5,727 nt of DNA from DATJYV01 sp035499415 (GTDB taxonomy: Bacteria; Bacteroidota; Ignavibacteria; UBA10030), in contig DATJYV010000111.1 in assembly GCA_035499415.1 (NCBI GenBank), positions 1-5,727 of the forward strand. Direction: 5' to 3'. Each line of letters starts with the position of its first letter. Position 1 is the first letter of the stretch. Below are positions 1-5,727 of this stretch, piece after piece. The notes under the pieces were generated by a model. The model saw only the letters and a list, made by a program, of their open reading frames with translations. It did no database searches and was not told where the DNA came from. The translations under genes and the position numbers were made by a program.

Positions 1-1715
1 AAATGAGCGGAGAGCGTGTCGTTTCTCGGACGATCGTCGTGACTTCCTTTGATGGAAACATGGATGAGCGTTTCGCCGGCGGGAGCGAAGCTCCAGATGA
101 AATCGGTTTTGGAGGAATCTCCGGGAGCGAGCGGCGATGGATGGGGAAGAATTGCGACAGTATCCGAAGGAGCCACGGCGATGCCGTCGCGGGGAGTGTA
201 CGTGATGACGGTGTGGTACGTTTCGACTGCATTGCGTCCGACATTTTGGACGGTCGATGAGATCACAGGGACGGTGCCGATTCCAACTGTGCGCGTGCTT
301 ATGCTGATCGTGGTCAGAGCGAGGTCGTAGTCGAGTCGGGCGATGCTATTCACCAATCCCGGTGTGGAGCCCGAAGAATCGACGGAAGAAGACCAGTTTG
401 CGGGGTCGGTCGACGAGGCACGTTGGTCGATTCGCTCGAGGGATGTTCCATTCTGTCCGCCCCAGCCGGGAGAATACATGACGCTGTCCATCGTAGCCGA
501 GCGTTCGTCGTACAAGACAACCGCATCGGGCGTTGTGTTGTTGAGAGGGGAAAAGGGGGCGACGAGCACAGGCACCATGACGCCGGTATGAATCGGGAAA
601 AAGCCCGCATCATGCGCAACCACGACGAATCCGCCCGGCGGTATCGGCATGAGCGTATTCGTTATCGAAGTTTTCGTTGACACATTCTTGTCCGACACCC
701 GCCAGCCCGCAATGTTTACGGAATCCGCCGACGCGTTGACCAATTCGAACCACTCCGGCTCGCTTCCCGCCGGCGCGTACATAATCTCGTTCACAACAAC
801 CGAATGCACAGGCAGACCGACCTCCACCGAAAAAGACAGGGTATCGTTCAACGGATTCTGGTCGAGGGACGAGACCGCCTGTGCGATGAATGAATGTCTG
901 CCGGTGCGGAGCGGTGGAGATTGGAAAGACGCCGTCATCGAGTCCCCGGGGGACAGGGACGGCCCGACGTTGGACCACAATTCCTCTCCCGCGTCGGGGA
1001 CGCCATTCTGGTTCAAATCCTCGCCAAGGTCGAGGATGAATGCGCCGGTCGGTTGAAGCCCGGAATTTTTCACCGTCAGATCAAACCGAACCGAATCCCG
1101 GGACGTCGGCAACGGAGGGAATATGGAGGCGCGTATGATGGAGATGTCGACAGAGGGAAGCGCTGAGACGGCGACATCGTCGATCCGGAGCGACCCGCTC
1201 GCACCCCCGGTTCCGCCTGTCAACCGCCATCGGAACCGGACGTTCGGCTGATTTGCCAGGAGGGCAGGAAGTTGAAGCGAGAAGAGCACATAGCCCGACG
1301 TCCCCGGATTCCTGAGAGTATCGCCGAGGGCGACCGCAAAGGTTGCGCCGTCATCGAGCGATGCCTCGACGAGGAGTCCGGACGTGTGCGTCGTCGAGCG
1401 CGATGTCCAAAACTGGATCGCCTGCGGCATCCAGTTGGTGAAACTCATCCTCGGAGAAATCAGAAACTGGGGGATCGATGAATTGGTGGAGAGGAGGTCA
1501 TTGGGGGCCGAATGGGGAGACGAGGTTGTCGAGACAAAGTCGCCGGACGGGCTTCGGTTGCCCGATGATTTCCAATCGAACGGAAGCGCCGGAGGCATGA
1601 TGGAATCGAACCGTTCGACGTACGGGAACGAACGGACCTGTGCGCGGAGGGAAGCAGAGCCAAGAAGGGGGAGGAGCAAAAAGGCGGCGCCGCGGATGCA
1701 GGCGGCTTGAAACAT
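1..1715 (-). CDS. Secreted multidomain protein with CARDB-like and lamin-tail domains, C-terminus beyond the window
   Basis: The frame is open for 571 codons from ATG at 1715-1713 to the left edge, with no stop, so the end of the protein is missing. Residues 1-26 look like a signal peptide: a short basic start, a hydrophobic core (AAFLLLPLLGSAS), then a likely cut after LRA. Residues about 29-185 resemble a cleaved-adhesin/MAM-like jelly roll that opens with FPYVERFDS and closes with RIDDVAV. Residues about 188-298 form a CARDB-like Ig fold holding a Ca-loop-like stretch (DLNQNGVPDAGE). Residues about 303-456 are a lamin-tail domain, with VVVNEIMYAP, EPEWFELVN and GWRVSD at its start and GTSLERID plus ANWSSS and TPG near its end. 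Residues from about 460 begin a second CARDB-like domain. Exported proteins of this build in Bacteroidota and relatives often end in a sorting or FlgD-like domain; that part is not visible. It is probably an extracellular structural, adhesive or scaffold protein, but the exact role is unknown. The start is preceded only by a weak G-rich Shine-Dalgarno (GGGGGA). It lies 67 bases after the desaturase stop, so read-through transcription is possible. Confidence 0.88.
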   Translation of the reverse strand, partial: MFQAACIRGAAFLLLPLLGSASLRAQVRSFPYVERFDSIMPPALPFDWKSSGNRSPSGDFVSTTSSPHSAPNDLLSTNSSIPQFLISPRMSFTNWMPQAIQFWTSRSTTHTSGLLVEASLDDGATFAVALGDTLRNPGTSGYVLFSLQLPALLANQPNVRFRWRLTGGTGGASGSLRIDDVAVSALPSVDISIIRASIFPPLPTSRDSVRFDLTVKNSGLQPTGAFILDLGEDLNQNGVPDAGEELWSNVGPSLSPGDSMTASFQSPPLRTGRHSFIAQAVSSLDQNPLNDTLSFSVEVGLPVHSVVVNEIMYAPAGSEPEWFELVNASADSVNIAGWRVSDKNVSTKTSITNTLMPIPPGGFVVVAHDAGFFPIHTGVMVPVLVAPFSPLNNTTPDAVVLYDERSATMDSVMYSPGWGGQNGTSLERIDQRASSTDPANWSSSVDSSGSTPGLVNSIARLDYDLALTTISISTRTVGIGTVPVISSTVQNVGRNAVETYHTVITYTPRDGIAVAPSDTVAILPHPSPLAPGDSSKTDFIWSFAPAGETLIHVSIKGSHDDRPRNDTLSAH

Positions 1716-1782
1716 GAGGTCCCCCGAAAGCGAAGCCGCCCGGCAATCTCCCCGCCGCGCGGCCGATGACGAATTTACGAAG

Positions 1783-2820
1783 TCAGGCGAGAGCTCGCTT
1801 GCCCGTGAAACCCAGCACGACCTCGCGGTCGAAAATCCAGCTGAACTTTTCCGTTCCCGAAAACTTCATCCTCTCCGCGACACGTGCATAACGATCGGAC
1901 AAACCGCACAGATATTCCTGAGCTTTTGAGGCGGCGTCCGTCAGTCCCTGCAAAGCAGCGACCTTCCACTCCTTGACGAGCGCGTCGATGATTTCGGCGT
2001 AATCCCTGGCGGTGTACACTTCAATGTTCTGAGCGACGGCCGAGAACTTCGTGAATAAGTTCTTGTCCTTTCCGTCGTACATCAGATTGGCCGGCATCAC
2101 GACTTTCGACTTCATCATTTTCGCGAACGCGAGTATCGCGCGTCCCGGGTCGAGTTCGAAAATCTTGCTCATGAAGAGTTTGTATGCCTTCTCGTGTCGC
2201 GCTTCGTCGCCCGCGATCATGCCGCATATTTTGTGCAGTCGGTTTTCGCCCGCCTTGGCGGCAAGAACCCCGACGTTGCGGTGGGAAATCTTCGTCGCGC
2301 GCTCCTGAAATGAAGTGTAGATGAATCCCAGATACGGGTCGTTTCCGGTCTGAGGGTCAAATCCGCTCGAAATGAGGTGATGGATGGTCGTTTCCACGGC
2401 GCGCATGTCTACGCGTCCCGTCAGATACAAATAGCGGTTCAGCAGGTCGCCGTGCCGGTTTTCCTCCGCCGTCCAGCCCCGGCTCCATTGAGCCCACGGG
2501 CTTGAGTGGGCTCCCGTGATGTCGCCGACCCCCTGAAGGCGGTTCAACCACGTCTGGTAACTCGGGAGCGCCTCTTCGGTGATCATGTCGCCGATAAGGA
2601 CGACGAGGACATCATCCGGCAATTCCGATGCCTTCTCGCGGAATTCCGCAAGCTGCTCTCTCCAATTCTCCTGCTTCAGGTCCGGAAGATAATCCGTCGG
2701 CTGCCAGCTTTCGTCGACCGGCTTGAGCAGCGAGCTCAGGTTCTCGCCGACAAATCCCTCCATGCTCTTGATCACTTCAAACTGCGGAGAGTTGACGACG
2801 ATCTGATTCCCTTCAGGCAT
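1783..2820 (-). CDS. Soluble acyl-ACP desaturase (plant stearoyl-ACP 9-desaturase family, diiron)
   Basis: The 345-residue protein belongs to the soluble ferritin-like acyl-ACP desaturases. These use O2 and electrons from ferredoxin to insert a cis double bond into ACP-bound fatty acids in the cytosol. All six diiron ligands are visible by comparison with the castor enzyme as I remember it: E82 (MITEEALPSYQ), E120 and H123 (TAEENRHGDLLN), E173 (TSFQERAT), E206 and H209 (DEARHE). The conserved Thr after the third ligand (T176) is present, as are the long family blocks GRVDMR, YLGFIYTSF, MPANLMYDG, YTARDYAEI and FSWIFDR near the C-terminus. The length fits a mature plant enzyme without its transit peptide, so the gene looks complete. 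Likeness to plant enzymes is strong; actinobacterial DesA-type and scattered bacterial members share the fold. W91, R94 and T257 differ from castor at positions tied to chain-length or positional choice, so delta-9/18:0 specificity should not be assumed. No ferredoxin or reductase gene is nearby. The start has an excellent Shine-Dalgarno. The 123-base gap behind the DUF192 gene suggests its own promoter. Confidence 0.96.
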   Translation of the reverse strand: MPEGNQIVVNSPQFEVIKSMEGFVGENLSSLLKPVDESWQPTDYLPDLKQENWREQLAEFREKASELPDDVLVVLIGDMITEEALPSYQTWLNRLQGVGDITGAHSSPWAQWSRGWTAEENRHGDLLNRYLYLTGRVDMRAVETTIHHLISSGFDPQTGNDPYLGFIYTSFQERATKISHRNVGVLAAKAGENRLHKICGMIAGDEARHEKAYKLFMSKIFELDPGRAILAFAKMMKSKVVMPANLMYDGKDKNLFTKFSAVAQNIEVYTARDYAEIIDALVKEWKVAALQGLTDAASKAQEYLCGLSDRYARVAERMKFSGTEKFSWIFDREVVLGFTGKRALA

Positions 2821-2826
2821 AGCACA

Positions 2827-2832
2827 CTCCTT
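2827..2832 (-). promoter_or_regulatory. Ribosome binding site of the desaturase gene
   Basis: On the minus strand AAGGAG, within the longer AAGAAGGAG, lies 6 bases before the ATG at 2820-2818. It is the best Shine-Dalgarno in the window and fixes the desaturase start. Confidence 0.85.
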
Positions 2833-2834
2833 CT

Positions 2835-2844
2835 TTCAATTGAA
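2835..2844. promoter_or_regulatory. Perfect 10-bp palindrome near the desaturase transcription start
   Basis: TTCAATTGAA is a perfect inverted repeat. It lies between the proposed -10 element and the Shine-Dalgarno, about where transcription would begin. A dimeric repressor site is possible, but a palindrome of this size in AT-rich leader DNA can also arise by chance. I do not recognise it as the site of a named lipid regulator. Confidence 0.3.
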
Positions 2845-2850
2845 TCTCTC

Positions 2851-2878
2851 AAGATAGAACTTTTATCCGCATTTCCAA
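2851..2878 (-). promoter_or_regulatory. Candidate promoter of the desaturase gene
   Basis: Read on the minus strand, TTGGAA (2878-2873) and TATCTT (2856-2851) are separated by 16 bases. Each matches four of six positions of the sigma-70 consensus. The spacing would give a leader of roughly 25 bases. TATCTTGA also loosely resembles the Bacteroidota -7 motif TAnnTTTG, but without a good TTTG partner. A run of nine A (minus strand, 2899-2891) lies about 12 bases upstream of the -35 element and could act as an UP element. This is pattern matching only. Confidence 0.45.
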
Positions 2879-2943
2879 CGGTGTCCCGCATTTTTTTTTG
2901 AAACGGGGTTCATCCGGGGGAAAAACCATCTTCCCGGGAGCGG

Positions 2944-3492
2944 TCAAAGTCGTTTCCAGGTGACCTTCGAGCCGGGGACGATCTGATGCCGGTCCGCAAA
3001 TCCCGCGACAACTTCGATGACATAGAGGACCGGAACTCCCGAACTGTACGTCTGCTCCGAGTACGGAGTGGTGTTACGCTGTATCGTCACAACCACGTTG
3101 CGTGAATCCACAAAAATCATGTCGAGGGGAATGATCGTGTTCTTCATCCAAAAATCGACGCTGCGCTCTTCCTGGAATATGAAAAGCATTCCCTGTTGCT
3201 CCTCCATTGCCGGCCGCCCCATCAACCCTGTTTCCCGTTTCGAATCGTCGTCGGCAATTTCGATGTCGATGGACGTCAGGTATTCGTCTTTCTTTGAGAT
3301 GAACGTAAGGGTCCCGTCCTTTCGGAATGTCGTTCCGACGGTCTGCGATTGCGGGACCGGGTTGACCGCTGTTTTTGAGGGTACGAGTACCATGATGATC
3401 AACGATCCTCCGAGGACCAATGCCGCAAGGGCCGCGATTCCGGCTCCGCGTCGTTTCCCCGAACGTTCAGTGCTGTTCTCCTGATGAGCCAT
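2944..3492 (-). CDS. DUF192 family protein with N-terminal membrane anchor
   Basis: The 182-residue protein has a basic, polar N-terminus (about 1-16), one hydrophobic segment (about 17-38), a linker to about 74, then a DUF192 domain (about 75-178). The family signature is clear: RETGLMGR (86-93), GMLFIF (101-106), FWMKNT (114-119), IPLDMIFVD (121-129), YVIEVVAG (157-164), and the closing IVPGSKVTW. The lack of a lipobox or clear signal-peptidase site suggests a signal anchor, leaving the domain on the outer face of the cytoplasmic membrane; an uncleaved versus cleaved N-terminus cannot be decided by eye. The biochemical function of DUF192 is not established to my knowledge, although it is widespread and usually exported. 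Its ATG is 8 bases past the transporter stop. The nearest Shine-Dalgarno-like AGGAG lies inside the last transporter codons, about 14 bases away, which is too far for ordinary initiation, so re-initiation after the transporter is likely. No upstream start codon fits the frame nearby. A functional link to transport is not shown. Confidence 0.92.
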   Translation of the reverse strand: MAHQENSTERSGKRRGAGIAALAALVLGGSLIIMVLVPSKTAVNPVPQSQTVGTTFRKDGTLTFISKKDEYLTSIDIEIADDDSKRETGLMGRPAMEEQQGMLFIFQEERSVDFWMKNTIIPLDMIFVDSRNVVVTIQRNTTPYSEQTYSSGVPVLYVIEVVAGFADRHQIVPGSKVTWKRL

Positions 3493-3500
3493 GCGACGGC

Positions 3501-4850
3501 TTACATCTCCTGCATCACGGCGTCCGCGAACGCCGGTTCTCCCGCCGCCCGCTCAAGCTGAATCTCCCCCGGCGTGCCGAACACTTTCGCCTTCTCGTCG
3601 TTGAATTCGCCTTCCCACCGGGCGACGACGACCGTGGCGAGGCAATTGCCGAGGACGTTCACCGATGTTCTGCCCATGTCCATCAGCTCGTCGACGGCGA
3701 AAATCACGGCGACTCCTTCGGGAGGGAGCCCGAAGCTGTTCAGCGCCGCAAGCAGAATCACGAGCGCGGCGCGCGGTACGCCGGCGATTCCTTTTGAGGT
3801 CACCATGAGCGTCAGCATCAGGAGAATCTGCCGGTCGAAACCGAAGTGAACGCCCGTCGTCGTTTCGGCCGCCTGCGCCACGAATACCGACGCGACGGCA
3901 AGGTAGAGCGTGCTTCCGACAAGGTTGAAGCTGTAGCCGGTGGGCATGACAAATGCGACGATGTTCCTCGGAACGCCGAGCCGTTCCATCACTTCCATGG
4001 CCTTCGGAAGAGCGGATTCGCTGCTCGTCGTTGCGAACGCGATCGTAAACGGTTCCCACGTGGCCCGGGCGAATTGCCGGATGGGCAGTCGAACAAGATA
4101 GGCAACGGCGCCGAAGACAAGGACGATGCACAGGACGAGTGCGATGTACAGCGATGAGATCAGCATTCCGAGGTTGAGCAGGACGCCGATCCCTTTATGC
4201 CCTACGGTGGAAGCCATTGCCGCGCCGACCCCCACCGGTGCGAACATCATGACGTAGTTCGTGAACTTGAACATGACCTGCGCAAGACTTTCGCAGAAGT
4301 CGAGGACCGGTTTTGCTTTGGGTCCCATTGCCGAGACAGCCATGGCGAAGAGGACGGAGAATGCGACGATCTGCAGGACGTCCCCGCGGACCATGGCGTC
4401 AAAAATGCTCGCCGGGAAAATGTGGACGACCGTTTCGATAAAGGTCATCGGATGACTGTCCTGGACCGTTCCAAGACCGCCGCCGGAGGCCGTCAGGACG
4501 ACGCCCGCGCCGGGCTTGACGATGTTCACGACGGCAAGGCCGATGAACAGCGCAAGCGTCGTGACAACTTCAAAGTAAACGAGGGACTTTACTCCGATGC
4601 GGCCGACTTTCTTCAGATCTCCGCCCCCCGCGATGCCGACCACGATCGTCGCAAAAATGAGCGGGGCGATGATGGATTTGATGAGATTGAGGAAGATGTT
4701 CCGAAGAAAGGCGGTTTCGACTCCCCACCCGGGCTTGAGCCAGCCGAGCAGAACGCCGAGGACAAGGCCCAGCATGATCTGCTTGGTCAACGAGAGATGG
4801 TACCAGGGCTTCTTTGTCGAAGAGCTATGGGGGCTGTGAGCCGTCAGCAT
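3501..4850 (-). CDS. Dicarboxylate/acidic amino acid:cation symporter (DAACS/SLC1 family, GltP/DctA-like)
   Basis: The 449-residue membrane protein fits the usual length of bacterial glutamate/dicarboxylate symporters, elevator carriers with eight helices and two hairpins. Visible family marks are the TM1-TM2 stretch (about 23-75), the TM3 Thr pair (T97, T98), the Ser-rich HP1 tip TTSSESALP (274-282), the TM7 stretch PTGYSFNLVGSTLY (303-316), the HP2 tip TSKGIAGVP (351-359), and TM8 DMGRTSVNVLGN (391-402). In TM8, D391 and R394 match the residues that hold the amino and side-chain carboxyl groups in GltPh and GltP, whereas DctA has a different pattern; an acidic amino acid such as glutamate or aspartate is therefore more likely than succinate. 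The TM7 motif, normally N-x-D-G-T/S, reads N309-L-V311-G-S313: the cation-site Asp is Val. The start is bounded by an in-frame TGA directly before the ATG, and no Shine-Dalgarno is visible. The C-terminal tail after residue 412 is polar. DUF192 follows 8 bases after the stop. Confidence 0.95.
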   Translation of the reverse strand: MLTAHSPHSSSTKKPWYHLSLTKQIMLGLVLGVLLGWLKPGWGVETAFLRNIFLNLIKSIIAPLIFATIVVGIAGGGDLKKVGRIGVKSLVYFEVVTTLALFIGLAVVNIVKPGAGVVLTASGGGLGTVQDSHPMTFIETVVHIFPASIFDAMVRGDVLQIVAFSVLFAMAVSAMGPKAKPVLDFCESLAQVMFKFTNYVMMFAPVGVGAAMASTVGHKGIGVLLNLGMLISSLYIALVLCIVLVFGAVAYLVRLPIRQFARATWEPFTIAFATTSSESALPKAMEVMERLGVPRNIVAFVMPTGYSFNLVGSTLYLAVASVFVAQAAETTTGVHFGFDRQILLMLTLMVTSKGIAGVPRAALVILLAALNSFGLPPEGVAVIFAVDELMDMGRTSVNVLGNCLATVVVARWEGEFNDEKAKVFGTPGEIQLERAAGEPAFADAVMQEM

Positions 4851-4873
4851 TCAGCATTGAGAGTTCGGCGTTC
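4832..4873 (-). repeat. Degenerate 7-bp tandem repeat overlapping the transporter start codon
   Basis: On the minus strand the DNA divides into consecutive heptamers: GAACGCC, GAACTCT, CAATGCT, GAATGCT, GACGGCT, then a decayed CACAGCC. The best consensus is GAATGCT. The transporter ATG lies inside the fourth unit, and the last units encode its first residues (MLTAHS). Because the unit is not a multiple of three, a change in copy number would alter the frame or the spacing at the start. The array is short and imperfect, so it may be an old relic. Confidence 0.6.
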
Positions 4874-4896
4874 GGGAACGGTTGACCCGGTGGAGA

Positions 4897-4927
4897 CGAA
4901 AATAAATAAATGCGGGCTGAAAAGAAA
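4897..4927 (-). promoter_or_regulatory. Weak Bacteroidota-type promoter candidate before the transporter
   Basis: In the 128-base gap (4851-4978) the minus strand has TTTC (4927-4924), 19 bases, then TATTTTCG (4904-4897). These are each one base off the Bacteroidota elements TTTG and TAnnTTTG. The surrounding DNA is T-rich, which makes chance matches easy. The rest of the gap holds a 10-bp palindrome TCCGATCGGA (4945-4954) without a following T-run, so I see no convincing terminator for the hydrolase gene. Confidence 0.25.
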
Positions 4928-4978
4928 GTGGGAACGCTGATGCGTCCGATCGGATGTGCAGTGGAGTTTGAAGGTCGA

Positions 4979-5727
4979 TCACTCCACCCGTGCCTGCTCC
5001 CTCTTCAGAAACGTGCTGACGGTCCGGTAGAATTCCTCCGGCGCATCGGCGTGTACCCAATGTCCGGCGTTCGGAATCGTCACCAGACGGCATTGGGGAA
5101 AGTATGATTGGAGCAATCCAGGGTCCATCTCGCGGAGATAATCAGACTTTTCACCGCGCACAAAGAGTGTCGTGCCGGAAAACGTCGGCCCGCCGGGAAG
5201 TCCCCGTTCCATCTCGGAAAGATTAGTGCTGATGGAGGCCAGGTTGACCTTCCACGAATACATTCCCTCATCATCCTTCCGAAGATTCTTCATGATGAAT
5301 TGTCTGGTGGTTGCGTCGGGAATGGATGAAGAAAGATGCTGGTCGATCGATGTGCGCGAATTGAATCGCTGGAGGTCGATTCCCAGCATGGCACGGACGA
5401 TCGCAGCGTTCGAGTCCGGCGACGGGCCCGGGCCGATATCGACGACGACCAGCCGGTCGATAAGGGAGGGTGAATGAAGCGCAAGGGTCATCGCCGTTTT
5501 TCCCCCCATCGAATGGCCGAGAATGTGGGCGGATGGGATGGAGTGTTGTCGCATGAAATCCCGGATGTCGTCGGCCATCACGCCGTAGTCAAAGGCGTCG
5601 GCGTGGGGCGAGCGACCGTGATTGCGGGCGTCGGGGATGAAGACCTGAAACTCTCCGGCAAACCTTTTCCCGAGCGTGTGCCAGTTATCGGAGGAGCCGA
5701 GCAATCCGTGAAGGATGATGAGCGGCC
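4979..5727 (-). CDS. Alpha/beta hydrolase, YbfF/ABHD11-like esterase, N-terminus beyond the window
   Basis: The frame is open from the right edge to TGA at 4981-4979 and gives 248 visible residues, so only a short N-terminal piece is missing. A TTG at 5704 is not a real start, because LIILHG just before it is the first core strand and oxyanion region of the fold. Counting from the first whole codon (Pro at 5725), the order is HGLLGSSDNW (6-15), DARNHGRSP, the nucleophile elbow GHSMGG with Ser72, VVDIGP with Asp96, a cap region (about 100-175), FVRGEKSDYL with Asp195, and GHWVHADAPEEF with His222. Ser72 and His222 are the clear catalytic pair. The acid may be Asp96, the position I recall for E. 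coli YbfF, or Asp195, the usual place in the fold; the sequence alone does not decide. Motifs and length match the YbfF/ABHD11 group, which cleaves short acyl esters and thioesters; the natural substrate is unknown. It lies 128 bases upstream of the transporter. Confidence 0.92.
   Translation of the reverse strand, partial: PLIILHGLLGSSDNWHTLGKRFAGEFQVFIPDARNHGRSPHADAFDYGVMADDIRDFMRQHSIPSAHILGHSMGGKTAMTLALHSPSLIDRLVVVDIGPGPSPDSNAAIVRAMLGIDLQRFNSRTSIDQHLSSSIPDATTRQFIMKNLRKDDEGMYSWKVNLASISTNLSEMERGLPGGPTFSGTTLFVRGEKSDYLREMDPGLLQSYFPQCRLVTIPNAGHWVHADAPEEFYRTVSTFLKREQARVE

Noticed and set aside
610..978. A 122-codon minus-strand frame within the secreted protein gene
   Set aside because: The 571-codon frame with signal peptide, CARDB-like and lamin-tail motifs explains this region completely.
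1716..1782. Terminator or promoter between the desaturase and the secreted protein gene
   Set aside because: The GC-rich palindrome GCCGCGCGGC has no loop or T-run, and TAAATTCG lacks a partner element at a suitable distance.
2881..2943. Rho-independent terminator after the DUF192 gene
   Set aside because: A possible stem (CCGGGAA with TTCCCCCGG, needing a bulge) is not followed by a T-run on the minus strand; the homopolymer there is A, not T, in the transcript.
3553..4131. A 192-codon open frame on the minus strand inside the transporter
   Set aside because: It is Arg-rich and low in complexity, in another frame of the same strand as the well-supported transporter; there is no ribosome binding site or known motif.
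4197..4940. A 247-codon open frame on the plus strand opposite the transporter
   Set aside because: Its translation is highly charged, rich in Asp, Arg, Glu and Lys without any recognisable domain. It lies antisense to a clear membrane transporter gene, and such frames are common shadows in GC-rich DNA.
4979..5704. TTG at 5704 as the start of the hydrolase
   Set aside because: The frame continues to the window edge, and the codons before it encode LIILHG, a conserved internal part of the fold.
1..5727. A new multi-gene defence, secretion or biosynthetic system
   Set aside because: All five genes fall into known families with no shared pathway, and no nuclease, toxin, reverse transcriptase, recombinase or repeat array is visible.

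Overview
The window carries five protein genes, all on the minus strand and all tightly packed. In transcription order (right to left) they are: a YbfF/ABHD11-type alpha/beta hydrolase that enters from the right edge, a dicarboxylate/acidic amino acid:cation symporter (DAACS family), a membrane-anchored DUF192 protein, a soluble plant-type acyl-ACP desaturase, and a large secreted multidomain protein with a lamin-tail domain that leaves at the left edge. No RNA gene, mobile element, CRISPR array or recombinase is visible. No gap between genes exceeds about 130 bases.

The combination suggests a bacterium of the Bacteroidota/Ignavibacteria (FCB) group, judged by family content only. The secreted gene has the architecture common there: signal peptide, adhesin-like jelly roll, CARDB repeats and a lamin-tail domain. 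DNA composition is moderately GC-rich and similar across all five genes, so nothing marks recent transfer. No 16S or other phylogenetic marker is present, so the placement is an inference.

Layout: 1-1715 secreted LTD/CARDB protein (partial, C-terminus missing); 1783-2820 acyl-ACP desaturase, with a good ribosome binding site and a plausible promoter in the 123-base gap upstream; 2944-3492 DUF192 protein, starting 8 bases after the stop of the transporter at 3501-4850, so those two are probably coupled; a 128-base gap with a degenerate 7-bp repeat that runs into the transporter start codon; 4979-5727 hydrolase (N-terminus missing).

The genes do not form an obvious pathway. The desaturase would add a double bond to ACP-bound fatty acids for membrane lipids. 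The transporter would import an acidic amino acid or dicarboxylate. The hydrolase is a general esterase/thioesterase-like enzyme. The secreted protein is probably a surface or extracellular structural or adhesive protein. I found no convincing new multi-gene system. The points most worth checking are a Val in place of the nearly invariant cation-site Asp of the transporter, non-canonical residues at specificity positions of the desaturase, and the heptamer repeat overlapping the transporter start.
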